Assembly: GCF_000718555.1 (NCBI RefSeq)
Contig: NZ_JOAN01000002.1
Coordinates: 310,001 to 374,000 of the forward strand
Length of the DNA: 64,000 bases
Origin: Micromonospora chokoriensis
Lineage (GTDB): Bacteria; Actinomycetota; Actinomycetes; Mycobacteriales; Micromonosporaceae
Direction: 5' to 3'
Of this stretch, positions 46,817 through 55,051 are shown piece by piece. The notes below the pieces were generated by a model. That model saw nothing but the letters and a program-made list of their open reading frames with translations. It had not been told where the DNA came from and did not search any database. Every line of letters starts with the position of its first letter. The stretch's first letter is position 1. The translations under genes were made by a program, and so were the position numbers.

Positions 46817-47511
46817 GCTACGGTGTTCTGGGCACCATACAGATATTCGTTGAGGTCCTGCGGCCGCGTGCTCTCCGGACACTCATCGGTGTAGTAGTTC
46901 ATGCCGACCGCCACCCGCAGGCCGGGCTCACGCAGCGCGCGCACGTAGTGCGGCCAGCGGCGGGCGTCGAAGAAGACCAACTGGCCTGACGACGGATAGA
47001 GGATCGAGCAGTCCTCGTCGACCTCCTCCACCGACGCGGCGTCCGCGTTGTTGGCCACCACCAGCTCACCGCCGGTGCCGCGCGGGTGGTCGGTGACATA
47101 GAGCAGCGCCTCGATCGGGTTGGTGTCCACGTGGCACTCGTAGCGGTCGCCGCCCTCCTGGACGTTCATCACGACGGCGTAGCGCTGGTCGTCCGTGGGG
47201 TGCAACCGGCGGCCGGCCGCCTCCTCGTAGAGCTCGCGGAAGTACCCGCGGTAGAGGTCGATCAACCAGGGCAGGCGCTCCCACACGGTCACGCCACGCA
47301 CGGTCATGACCTGAACAGCGGCCACGTCGGCGCTCTCCCGCGAGGTGTGGTGCGGCGGCACCAGTTGCTTGGTGATCCGATCGTTGCGGGCCACTTTTTC
47401 GATCTCCTCCCGCCAGCCGGTCGGCATGGCGGCGGAGACGTCAAAGCTGAGCCAGCTGAATCGGGAGGCGTTCGACGCGCCTTTCAGAAAATCAGGCGTC
47501 TGTTCAGACAT
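46813..47511 (-). CDS. 2-oxoglutarate/Fe(II)-dependent oxygenase
   Basis: The 232-residue protein has the facial triad His127-x-Asp129 (ECHVDTNP), distal His188 (RWPHYVRAL) and Arg199 for 2OG binding (EPGLRVAVGMNYY). It has the layout of small prolyl-4-hydroxylase-like oxygenases. Hydroxylation of a free or carrier-bound residue is likely. The ATG at 47511 follows GGGAAGGGAG. It diverges from the PCD-VOC gene across a 168-base gap that contains motif copy 3. Confidence 0.85.
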   Translation of the reverse strand: MSEQTPDFLKGASNASRFSWLSFDVSAAMPTGWREEIEKVARNDRITKQLVPPHHTSRESADVAAVQVMTVRGVTVWERLPWLIDLYRGYFRELYEEAAGRRLHPTDDQRYAVVMNVQEGGDRYECHVDTNPIEALLYVTDHPRGTGGELVVANNADAASVEEVDEDCSILYPSSGQLVFFDARRWPHYVRALREPGLRVAVGMNYYTDECPESTRPQDLNEYLYGAQNTVA

Positions 47512-47576
47512 CTCGGGTTCTCCCTTCCCAGGGCATCCACGCTGGCAACGTATCCGGTTAGGGCCGCCTTACCGCG

Positions 47577-47592
47577 TCCCGTAAACCGGGGA
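47577..47592 (+). promoter_or_regulatory. cluster motif copy 3
   Basis: TCCCGTAAACCGGGGA, preceded by G, between the divergent 2OG oxygenase and PCD-VOC genes, 66 and 88 bases from the two starts. The arms TCCC and GGGA are an exact inverted repeat around eight bases. Confidence 0.65.
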
Positions 47593-47679
47593 GATCAGTT
47601 CCGCCGGGCCGACGGGGATGGTGTCGTCGAATATGGTGACGAGGACCGCAGACCGCCGACGTGACAGAAGGTGATCAAT

Positions 47680-48345
47680 ATGACCGGCCGGATCACGCCG
47701 GAGCAGTTCGGTGAACTGCCGGGCGTCGAAGATTGGGTGTGCGTCGCCCGGGCGGCTTTCACGTTCTATCCGACAGCGTCGCTCGCGGCCGGCGCGGAGC
47801 TGGTCACCGCGATCAGCGCGGCGGCCGGCGAGGGCCACGCGGCCCCCGAGATCGACGTCCGGGCGGACGGCGTCACCATCCGGCTGCTCACCGTCGGCGC
47901 AGAGTTCACCGGTCTCACCGAGGATGACGTCGCCTTCGCCAGGCGCGTCTCCGAGGCCGCGCACGGGCTCGGCCTGACCGCCAAGCCGTCCGCCGCGCAG
48001 AATCTGATTATCACGATCGACGCCCTCAGCATCCCGGACGTGCTGCCGTTCTGGCGGGCCGTGCTCGGTTACGAGCCGCGGGTGGACGCCCCCGAGGAGG
48101 AGATCACCGACCCCCGCCGGCGGACGGCGGGCGTCTATTTCCAGCAGATGGACGCCCCGCGGACCGGGCGCAACCGGATCCACGTCGACGTCTGGGTGCC
48201 GTTGCGCGAAGCCGAGGCCCGGGTCGAGGCCGCGCTGAAGGCGGGCGGCAAGCTGATGACCGACAAATACGCCCCCGGCTGGTGGGTGCTCGCCGACGCG
48301 GAGGGCAACGAGGCCTGCGTCGCCACCTGGGTGGCCACCGCCTGA
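47680..48345 (+). CDS. pterin-4a-carbinolamine-dehydratase-like domain fused to a VOC domain
   Basis: 221 residues. Residues 1-105 fit a PCD fold (ITPEQFGELPGVEDW at the start; GHAAPEIDVRADGVTIRLLT as the His/strand core; AFARRVSEAAHGLGL as the last helix). Residues 106-221 form a VOC/glyoxalase-like unit (LIITIDALSIPDVLPFWRAV, then RNRIHVDVWVP and ADAEGNEACV). The full H-H-P signature of PCD is not present, so activity is uncertain. In the cluster it could recycle a pterin for an oxygenase or simply bind a ligand. ATG 47680 follows AGAAGG. Confidence 0.7.
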   Translation: MTGRITPEQFGELPGVEDWVCVARAAFTFYPTASLAAGAELVTAISAAAGEGHAAPEIDVRADGVTIRLLTVGAEFTGLTEDDVAFARRVSEAAHGLGLTAKPSAAQNLIITIDALSIPDVLPFWRAVLGYEPRVDAPEEEITDPRRRTAGVYFQQMDAPRTGRNRIHVDVWVPLREAEARVEAALKAGGKLMTDKYAPGWWVLADAEGNEACVATWVATA

Positions 48346-48361
48346 CGGTACGCCGCGGGTG

Positions 48362-48377
48362 TCCCCAAAAGCAGGGA
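48362..48377 (+). promoter_or_regulatory. cluster motif copy 4
   Basis: TCCCCAAAAGCAGGGA, preceded by G, 63 bases upstream of the Rieske oxygenase start. The arms TCCC and GGGA are exact. Confidence 0.6.
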
Positions 48378-48439
48378 AGCTCTGCCGGAATCCGGATCGT
48401 CCACGATGAGCTGAGACGGTCAACCGGAAGGGACACCCG

Positions 48440-49459
48440 ATGCTTGCCGCGGAATACGAGATGCTGCGCCACACCTGGTTCCCGGTCGCCCGCGTGGCGG
48501 ACGTCGACGAGACCGGGCCGCTGAGCGCGAACATCCTCGGCGAGGACCTCGTCGTCTACCGGGAGGCCGGCGTGTCCACGGTGGCCGGCGCCTATTGTCC
48601 GCACCGCGGGATGGACCTGACGGTCGGGCAGATGGTGAAGGGCGAGCTCGAATGCCCGTATCACGGGTGGCGGTTCGCCCCCGGCTCCGGCGCGTGCACC
48701 GCGGTGCCGTCGCTGCCGGACCGCCCGGCGCCGCCTCGCTCGAATTTGCGGGTCTATCCGTCACGCGAGGCATACGGCTACGTCTGGGCCGCCCTGGAGA
48801 CCCCCGACCGGGACCTGCCCGCGATGCCCGAGGCATCCGACCCGGACTGGCAGTTCGCGCACGGCGGGCCCACCGACCTGGGCTGCGGCCTGCGTCAGGT
48901 CACCGAGAACTTCCGCGACATGTCGCACTTCGCCTTCGTACACCGGGGCTCGATGGGCCCGAACGTGCAGCAGGTCGTCGACCCCTACAAGGTGCACCGG
49001 GACGGCGTCGAGCTGCGCTGGACGCTCGACGTCGACCTGGGCGGCACCGCCATGGACGGCAACGAGGGCGTGGCCGGCAAGCAGCGGTTCGACTTCTATC
49101 TCGCCGCGCCGATGTTCGCGACGGTCAAGGCCGAGTTCCCCGAAGGCGGGCACAGTCTCGTCGTCCAGTTCGCCACCCCGATCACCGTCGACGGTGAGAA
49201 GGTGCGGCACTTCTGGTCGATCGGCATCGACTCGGCGGTGTTCGAGAAGCACGGCGCGAACATGGCCGAGATGCGCCAGTGGGAGCAGGAGATCTTCGAC
49301 GAGGATTTCCCGATCATGGAGCGGCTGCGGCCCCGCGAGGCCCCGCTCGACCTGCACAGCCAGGCGCACACTCGCTCGGACAAGTTCAGCCTGGAATATC
49401 GCCGGATTTATCAGGAGCTTATCGACGGCCGCATCGCTACAGCCGTTTCAGCAACTTAG
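48440..49459 (+). CDS. Rieske non-heme iron oxygenase (alpha-subunit type)
   Basis: The 339-residue protein has the Rieske cluster ligands Cys53-x-His55 (CPHRG) and Cys72-x2-His75 (CPYHGW). The mononuclear iron motif is NFRDMSHFAFVH, with Asp161, His164 and His169. It belongs to the family of single-component-looking oxygenases that need a separate reductase, not seen here. It would hydroxylate, desaturate or N-oxygenate a cluster intermediate. The ATG at 48440 lies behind GGAAGGGACACCCG. The last 23 bases overlap the 3' end of the convergent NRPS gene. Confidence 0.9.
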   Translation: MLAAEYEMLRHTWFPVARVADVDETGPLSANILGEDLVVYREAGVSTVAGAYCPHRGMDLTVGQMVKGELECPYHGWRFAPGSGACTAVPSLPDRPAPPRSNLRVYPSREAYGYVWAALETPDRDLPAMPEASDPDWQFAHGGPTDLGCGLRQVTENFRDMSHFAFVHRGSMGPNVQQVVDPYKVHRDGVELRWTLDVDLGGTAMDGNEGVAGKQRFDFYLAAPMFATVKAEFPEGGHSLVVQFATPITVDGEKVRHFWSIGIDSAVFEKHGANMAEMRQWEQEIFDEDFPIMERLRPREAPLDLHSQAHTRSDKFSLEYRRIYQELIDGRIATAVSAT

Positions 49460-52400
49460 CGATCTCATCGTCGTCGGCCCGCGCCAGCGGGAAGGCGGAC
49501 GTCTCCGGCTCAGCCGGCGTCGGCGGGGTGTCGGCCGCGGCCGCCTCGGCGATCCCCGCCAGCGCGGCCACGGTGGGATGGGCGAAGAGGTCGTACGGGG
49601 TGAGCGCGAGACCTGCCTCCTGGGCCCGGGCCACGACCTGGATCGCCAGGATCGAGTCGCCGCCGATCTCGAAGAAGTTGTCGTGCGGCCCGACCTGGTC
49701 GAGGCCGATGACCGCGGCGATCACCGAGGCCAGCGTCTGCTCGATCTCGGTGGCGGCGCCGGCGCTCGGTTCGCCGGTCGGTCGCTGTGCCGGCGCGGGC
49801 AGCCGGTCTCGATCGATCTTGCCGTTCGCCGAGAGCGGCAGCGCGTCGAGCTCCACGAAGCTTGACGGCACCATGTACGGCGGTAGTTGAGCTTCCAGGA
49901 ACAGGCGCAGCTCGCGGACGTCGGCGTTCTGACCCGGATGCGGCACCACATAGGCGACCAGCCGCCGGTCGCCGGCGACCGGCTCGTGCATCGCCACGAC
50001 CGACTCGGTGACCGCCGGGTGCCGGCTCAGCGCGGACTCGATCTCGGTCGGCTCGACCCGGAAACCGCGGATATGGATCTGGGTGTCCACCCGGGCGATG
50101 AACTCCAGGTTGCCGTCGGCGCGCTCGCGCACCAGGTCGCCGGTGCGATAGAGACGCTGGCCCGGGTGTGCTGGGTCGGGATCGGCGACGAAGCGCTGCG
50201 CGGTCAGCCCGGGCCGGTCGAGATAGCCCCGAGCCAGGCTCACGCCGGCGACGTAGAGCTCGCCGGTGCCGCCGCGCGGGGCCGGTCGCAGTCGGCTGTC
50301 CAGCACGCGCAGGTCGGCCGACGGGATCGGCGTGCCGATCGGCAGGTTCGGCCAGTCCTGCTCCGGGTCGGCCGGGTCGAGACGGAAGAACGTGGAGCTG
50401 CACGTGGCCTCCGTGAGGCCGTAGACGTGCAGGAGCGGCACCGCGTGCCGCCGCCACCGGGTCAGCCGTTCCGGCAGGACTCGTTCCCCACCGATGATCA
50501 CGAGACGCAGGCAGCTCGGCAGCTTGCGGTCGAGGCGGTCCAGCTCGCGCACCCATTCGTGCCAGTACGCGGTGGGCAGCTCGATCACGGTGATCCGCTC
50601 ACGCTCGATGAGCTCGACCAGATCGAGCCGGGACACCGGCTCGGACGAGGTCACCACCGCGCCGCCCGCCAGCCAGATCGGGAACAGCTCCTCGACCAGC
50701 ACGTCGAAGGCCGGCGACGCGAACTGCAGGAACCGGTCCCCCGCGCCGAGGCCCAGCCGGTCCGCGACGTCGCGGCCGAAGGTGACCAGCGACCGGTGCG
50801 TGATGACGGCACCCTTGGGCTGACCGGTCGAGCCGGAGGTGTAGACGACGTAGGCCGCCGAGTCGGGGTGCGGCGCCGGCGGCTCCGGGCCGTCGCCCTC
50901 CGCGGCCGGCCCATCCAGCAGCACGACCTGGCCGGGCAGCGGCACACCGGCGGCGGTGAGCAGCTCGGCGGTGCGGCGCTCGGCGACCAGCACCCCGATC
51001 CCCGCGTCGCTCAGCTGGAAGGCCAGGCGGTCGGTGGGGTAGGAGGCATCCAGCGGTACGTAGGCACCGCCGGCCTCCAACACACCGCAGACCGCCACCG
51101 CGAGCCGGGGCGATCGGTCGAGCAGGATGCCTACCCGGCTCTCCTGGGTCACGCCCAGCTGCCGGAGGCGACGGGCCAGCCGGCCGGCCTCCCGGCTGAG
51201 GTCGGCATAGCTGGTCGGCACGCCGTCGCAGACCACCGCGGGGGCGTGTGGGGCGGACGCCGTGCGGCGCCGCAGCAGCTCCACGAAGCCCGGACCGACG
51301 TCACCGGCCACCGGTGCCGCCGCCGCGCCGGACGCGGCCGGAGCGAGGCTCACCTGCCCGACCGTGCTCCCCGGCTCGGCCAGCAACCGCTGGAGCACCC
51401 GCTCGAACTGATCGGCGAGCAGGGCCACCGTGCCGGCGTCGAACAGCTCGGTCATGAAGAGCCACTGCAGCTGCAGCCGGTCGCCGTTCGGCACGGCGAC
51501 CAGGGTCAGCGCGACCGGCGCGATGCCCAGGTGGATAGGTTCGATCGAGATGCGCAGGCCGGGCAGCTCCAGGGTCATGTCGGGGCCGGTGAGCGCGTTG
51601 ACCCACATGCCGCTCAGCGACGTCTGCGACGCCTCCCGGTCGAGGCCGACCGCCTCGATGAGCCGCTCCAGCGGCACGTCCTGATGGTCGAGGGCGGTAG
51701 CCATCACCTCGCGCGCCTGTTGGACGAGCCCGAGCAGGGTGTCGTCGTCGCGCACCCGCAGGCGCAGCGGTAGTGGGTTGGCGAAGCAGCCGATCAGCTG
51801 CTCGGTCTCCACCCGGTTGCGACCCGAGGCCATCGAGACCAGCACCAGGTCGTCGCGCTCCAGATAGCGGTGCAGCAGCACGGACGCGGCGGCGAGCAAC
51901 ACCATGGACAGCGAGGCACCCTGCTGGTCGCCGAGCCGGCGCAGATCGGCACTGAGCTGCGGCGAAAGGTTCGTGAATTGGACGTCGCCGACATAGGTGG
52001 GCCGGGTCGGATAGGGCCGGTCGGTCGGCACCCCGAGCCCTCCCGGGATGCCGGCCAGCGTCTCCTGCCAGTGCCGCAGCTCGGCGGCGGTGCGCTCGGG
52101 TGTGAGCCGCTCGCGCTGCCAGGCCGCGAAGTCGCCGAACTGCACCGGCGGAGCGGGCGGCCGCGGGCCGCCATGCCGGTGCACCGCATAGAGGGTGGCA
52201 ATCTCCTGCACCAGGATGGCCATCGACCAGGCGTCCGAGACGACGTGGTCGATGGCGAACAGGGCCAGGTGCGTCTCGTCGGACAGCCGCAGCAGGGTGA
52301 CGCGCAACCGCAGCGGGTCGTCCGCGCCGAAGGCCCGGGTCAGCTCGGCGGCGTAGCGGCGGCGCGCCTCGGCATGCTGTTCCTCGGGGCTCAACTGCCC

Positions 52401-52775
52401 GAGGTCGACGACCGGGACGGTTACCCGGGCGACCTCGCCGACCAGCTGGACCGGCGCGCCGTCCGCGCCGACCCGCACGGTGGTCCGCAGCACCTCGTGC
52501 CGCTCGACGACCTCGGTGAGCACGGTGCCGAGCAGGTCGAGGTCGAGCGTGCCCTCCACCCGGAAGGCGGCGGTGATGTTGTTGGCACCGCGCACCCGCT
52601 CGGATGCCCACTCGCGCTGCTGCGCCAGGCCTAGCGGCGTGGGCGTGGACCTGTCGCGCGGCGTGATCCGCCCGTCCCGGGGCCCGCGCTCGGCCATCAG
52701 CCGCGCCAGCCGGCTCTCAAGCAGCGCTCGCCGTTCCGGCGAGAGGGCCGCGATCTGGCTGCGCAGATCCGTCAT
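49437..52775 (-). CDS. nonribosomal peptide synthetase, C-A-T
   Basis: 1112 residues. A docking-like N-terminal helix (LSPERRALLESRLARLM) is followed by a condensation domain (about 40-480). Its active-site motif reads DHVVSDAWS: the first His of HHxxxDG is Asp and Gly is Ala, while the catalytic His177 and Asp181 are kept. The adenylation domain (about 495-1000) has YTSGSTGQPKG, FDVLVEELFP, YGLTEAT and SANGKIDR. The carrier (about 1015-1085) has FFEIGGDSI. Specificity residues by eye read DVEEIGVCSK, with two Glu in the pocket, which hints at a basic or polar side chain. It diverges from the thioesterase/MFS pair. Confidence 0.9.
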   Translation of the reverse strand: MTDLRSQIAALSPERRALLESRLARLMAERGPRDGRITPRDRSTPTPLGLAQQREWASERVRGANNITAAFRVEGTLDLDLLGTVLTEVVERHEVLRTTVRVGADGAPVQLVGEVARVTVPVVDLGQLSPEEQHAEARRRYAAELTRAFGADDPLRLRVTLLRLSDETHLALFAIDHVVSDAWSMAILVQEIATLYAVHRHGGPRPPAPPVQFGDFAAWQRERLTPERTAAELRHWQETLAGIPGGLGVPTDRPYPTRPTYVGDVQFTNLSPQLSADLRRLGDQQGASLSMVLLAAASVLLHRYLERDDLVLVSMASGRNRVETEQLIGCFANPLPLRLRVRDDDTLLGLVQQAREVMATALDHQDVPLERLIEAVGLDREASQTSLSGMWVNALTGPDMTLELPGLRISIEPIHLGIAPVALTLVAVPNGDRLQLQWLFMTELFDAGTVALLADQFERVLQRLLAEPGSTVGQVSLAPAASGAAAAPVAGDVGPGFVELLRRRTASAPHAPAVVCDGVPTSYADLSREAGRLARRLRQLGVTQESRVGILLDRSPRLAVAVCGVLEAGGAYVPLDASYPTDRLAFQLSDAGIGVLVAERRTAELLTAAGVPLPGQVVLLDGPAAEGDGPEPPAPHPDSAAYVVYTSGSTGQPKGAVITHRSLVTFGRDVADRLGLGAGDRFLQFASPAFDVLVEELFPIWLAGGAVVTSSEPVSRLDLVELIERERITVIELPTAYWHEWVRELDRLDRKLPSCLRLVIIGGERVLPERLTRWRRHAVPLLHVYGLTEATCSSTFFRLDPADPEQDWPNLPIGTPIPSADLRVLDSRLRPAPRGGTGELYVAGVSLARGYLDRPGLTAQRFVADPDPAHPGQRLYRTGDLVRERADGNLEFIARVDTQIHIRGFRVEPTEIESALSRHPAVTESVVAMHEPVAGDRRLVAYVVPHPGQNADVRELRLFLEAQLPPYMVPSSFVELDALPLSANGKIDRDRLPAPAQRPTGEPSAGAATEIEQTLASVIAAVIGLDQVGPHDNFFEIGGDSILAIQVVARAQEAGLALTPYDLFAHPTVAALAGIAEAAAADTPPTPAEPETSAFPLARADDDEIAKLLKRL

Positions 52776-52845
52776 GGGTCACCACCATCGGAACGTCGGG
52801 CACCGGCTACCGGCCAAGCTATGCGCAGCCGGCGGTCCGACCCTG

Positions 52846-52861
52846 TCGCGGGAAACCGGGA
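52846..52861 (+). promoter_or_regulatory. cluster motif copy 5
   Basis: TCGCGGGAAACCGGGA, preceded by G, in the 122-base divergent gap between the C-A-T synthetase and the thioesterase gene. It is 71 and 37 bases from the two starts. The AAA core is shifted one base relative to the other copies. Confidence 0.55.
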
Positions 52862-52897
52862 CGGTGACCGCGGGCCGGGGCACACCATCCTCGGAGC

Positions 52898-53620
52898 ATG
52901 CGCCGGAACAGATGGCTGCCCCGAACGCCGGCAGCGAACGCCACCGGCCGGGTTTTCCTCGTCCCCTTCTCCGGCTGCGGCGCCAGCCTCTATCGGCAGT
53001 GGCCACGCCGAGTCGACGGCGTGGAGTTCCTGCCGGTGGAGCTGCCCGGCCACGAGACACGGTTCGCCGAGCCCACCTTCGAGACCTATCAGGAGCTGGC
53101 CAGCACCATGGCCGACGGGCTCGAGGCGCACCTCGACGTGCCTTTCGCGTTCTTCGGGCACTGCGGATCAGCGCTCGCGTCGTACGAGGTCTGCCGAGAA
53201 CTCACCCGGCGCGGCACGCCGCCGGCCCGGCTCTTCGTCTCCTCCGAGGTGGCGCCGCAGCACGGGCCGGTCGGTCGCTATCTGGAGATGGACGACGCCG
53301 CGCTCGGCGCCGAGCTGGCCGAGCTGATCGGCGAGCTGGGCGGCACCGTGACCGACGAACTGCTCGCGCTGCACCTCGGGGTGCTGCGCGCCGACGTGGA
53401 GGCGAACAAGCGCTACGTGATGCCCCAGGTGACCCGGCTGAGCTGCCCGATCACCGCGATCGGCTGGACCGCGGACAGCGAGGTCGCGCACACCACGATG
53501 GGTGGCTGGACGGAGTGTGGTGACACGACCTTCGTGCTGCTCAAGGGCGGGCACCACCGGTTCACCGAGGCACCGGCAGAATTGATCGACCTGCTCCGTG
53601 ACGGCCTGGAGCAGCGATGA
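52898..53620 (+). CDS. type II thioesterase-like hydrolase with Cys at the nucleophile position
   Basis: The 240-residue protein has FLVPFSGCGASLYRQW at the N-terminus and elbow FFGHCGSALASYEV, where Cys89 sits at the Ser position of GHSxG. GWTADSEV lies around the acid and KGGHHRFTEAP holds the His. It shares long stretches with the thioesterase at 59133 (GVEFLPVELPG, RLFVSSEV, FAFFGHC), so the two are duplicates. Cys-type thioesterases are known to form strained rings in some pathways; ordinary editing is the alternative. The stop overlaps the MFS start at 53617. Confidence 0.85.
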   Translation: MRRNRWLPRTPAANATGRVFLVPFSGCGASLYRQWPRRVDGVEFLPVELPGHETRFAEPTFETYQELASTMADGLEAHLDVPFAFFGHCGSALASYEVCRELTRRGTPPARLFVSSEVAPQHGPVGRYLEMDDAALGAELAELIGELGGTVTDELLALHLGVLRADVEANKRYVMPQVTRLSCPITAIGWTADSEVAHTTMGGWTECGDTTFVLLKGGHHRFTEAPAELIDLLRDGLEQR

Positions 53621-54966
53621 CCGCCGCGCTGAGCGGAATGCGCGCCTTCACTGTGGTCTGGGCGGGCCAGTTCCTCTCGCTGCTCGGTTCCGGGCTGACC
53701 GCCTTCGCCCTGGGCGTGCACGTCTATCGGGTCACCGGATCTGCCACCACGCTCAGCGTGGTTTTCGCGCTGAGTCTGCTGCCGGCCATCGTGGTCGCGC
53801 CGTTCACCGGCGCGCTGGTGGACAGGTGGGGCACGAAGCGGTCGCTGTTGGTGAGCAACACCGCCAACATGGTCATCGCGCTGGTGCTGGCCACGCTGCT
53901 CTTCTCCGGGGCGTTCGCGATCTGGCACGTCTATCCGATCGTGGCCGCCTCGTCGGTGGTGGCGGCCCTGGAGATGCCGGCCTTCGCCACGCTCGGCCCG
54001 CGGCTCGTCGCCAAGGAGCGACTCGGCCAGGTCAACGGAATGCGGATGTCGGCGATCGCGACGAACGAGGTGCTGGCCCCGGTCGCGGCCGGTTTCCTGC
54101 TGCTCGCCGTCGGCCTGCGCGGCATCGTGGTGCTCGACCTGATCACGTTCGGGCTGGCCCTGCTCAGCGTCGCGATCGTGCCGATTCCGCGGGACACCGA
54201 CGCCGACGGGGAGGCGGCGGAGCGCCCGAGGGGCCTGTTGGCGTCCTTCCGCGAGGGCTGGCGCTATGTCGCGGCCCGGCCCGGCCTGACCGCGCTGCTG
54301 CTCTTCCTCGGCGCGGTCAATCTCAGCGCCGGCTTCATCGACCTGCTCATCACCCCGTTGGTGCTCTCCTTCGCCTCGGCGGACGAACTGGGCGTGGCGC
54401 TGTCGATCGGCGGGGTCGGCATGGTGCTAAGCGGCATCGCGGTGACCGTCACCGGCGGGCCGCGCCGGCGGGTCCGCGGCATCCTGATCGGCTCGCTGGC
54501 CATGGCGGCGGCGACGATCGCCGGGGCGACGCGGCCCAGCGTCGCGCTGGTCGCGGCCGCCGCCTTCGTCTTCATGGGCGCCCTCGGCGTGGTGCTCGCC
54601 ACCAACCAGGCGCTGTGGCAGAGCAAGGTGGAGCCCCGGCTGCTCGGGCGGGTCGCGGCGCTGGTGAACATGGTGTCGCAGATCCCGCAGCTGATCGCCT
54701 ATCTGCTGGCCGGGGTGCTGGTCGACCGTGTCTTCGACCCCGCGGTCGGCGCTGACGACGTGCGGTCGCCAGGGCTGGCCGCGGTGATCGGCGACGGGCC
54801 CGGTCGCGGCACCGCGCTGCTCATGATGATCGTCGGCGCGCTCATTGTCGTATCCGTCGCGGTCGCGGCGGCCGCGCCGCGGCTGCGGGGTCTGGAGCGG
54901 GAGCTCCCCGACGCCGTCGGGGAGCGGGACGACTCCGCCCGGCCAGTGGTGGCGGGCCCGGCGTGA
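53617..54966 (+). CDS. MFS transporter (probable product exporter)
   Basis: The 449-residue protein has 12 predicted membrane helices in two halves. The motif DRWGTKRSLLVSNTANMV follows helix 2, as in MFS motif A. A charged central loop (PIPRDTDADGEAAERPRG) separates the halves. It resembles the MFS_3/enterobactin-exporter-like group common in NRPS clusters. It overlaps the Cys-thioesterase gene by ATGA. Export of the peptide and self-protection are the likely roles. Confidence 0.85.
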   Translation: MTAALSGMRAFTVVWAGQFLSLLGSGLTAFALGVHVYRVTGSATTLSVVFALSLLPAIVVAPFTGALVDRWGTKRSLLVSNTANMVIALVLATLLFSGAFAIWHVYPIVAASSVVAALEMPAFATLGPRLVAKERLGQVNGMRMSAIATNEVLAPVAAGFLLLAVGLRGIVVLDLITFGLALLSVAIVPIPRDTDADGEAAERPRGLLASFREGWRYVAARPGLTALLLFLGAVNLSAGFIDLLITPLVLSFASADELGVALSIGGVGMVLSGIAVTVTGGPRRRVRGILIGSLAMAAATIAGATRPSVALVAAAAFVFMGALGVVLATNQALWQSKVEPRLLGRVAALVNMVSQIPQLIAYLLAGVLVDRVFDPAVGADDVRSPGLAAVIGDGPGRGTALLMMIVGALIVVSVAVAAAAPRLRGLERELPDAVGERDDSARPVVAGPA

Positions 54967-54975
54967 CGGCCGTGG

Positions 54976-54991
54976 TCACGGAAACCGGCGA
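54976..54991 (+). promoter_or_regulatory. cluster motif copy 6
   Basis: TCACGGAAACCGGCGA, preceded by G, 61 bases upstream of the A-T synthetase operon. Confidence 0.55.
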
Positions 54992-55051
54992 CATTCGGTC
55001 CACGGCGCGGCCCCGTGAACTACAGAGACTTACCACCTCCAGGGAGTTCTC

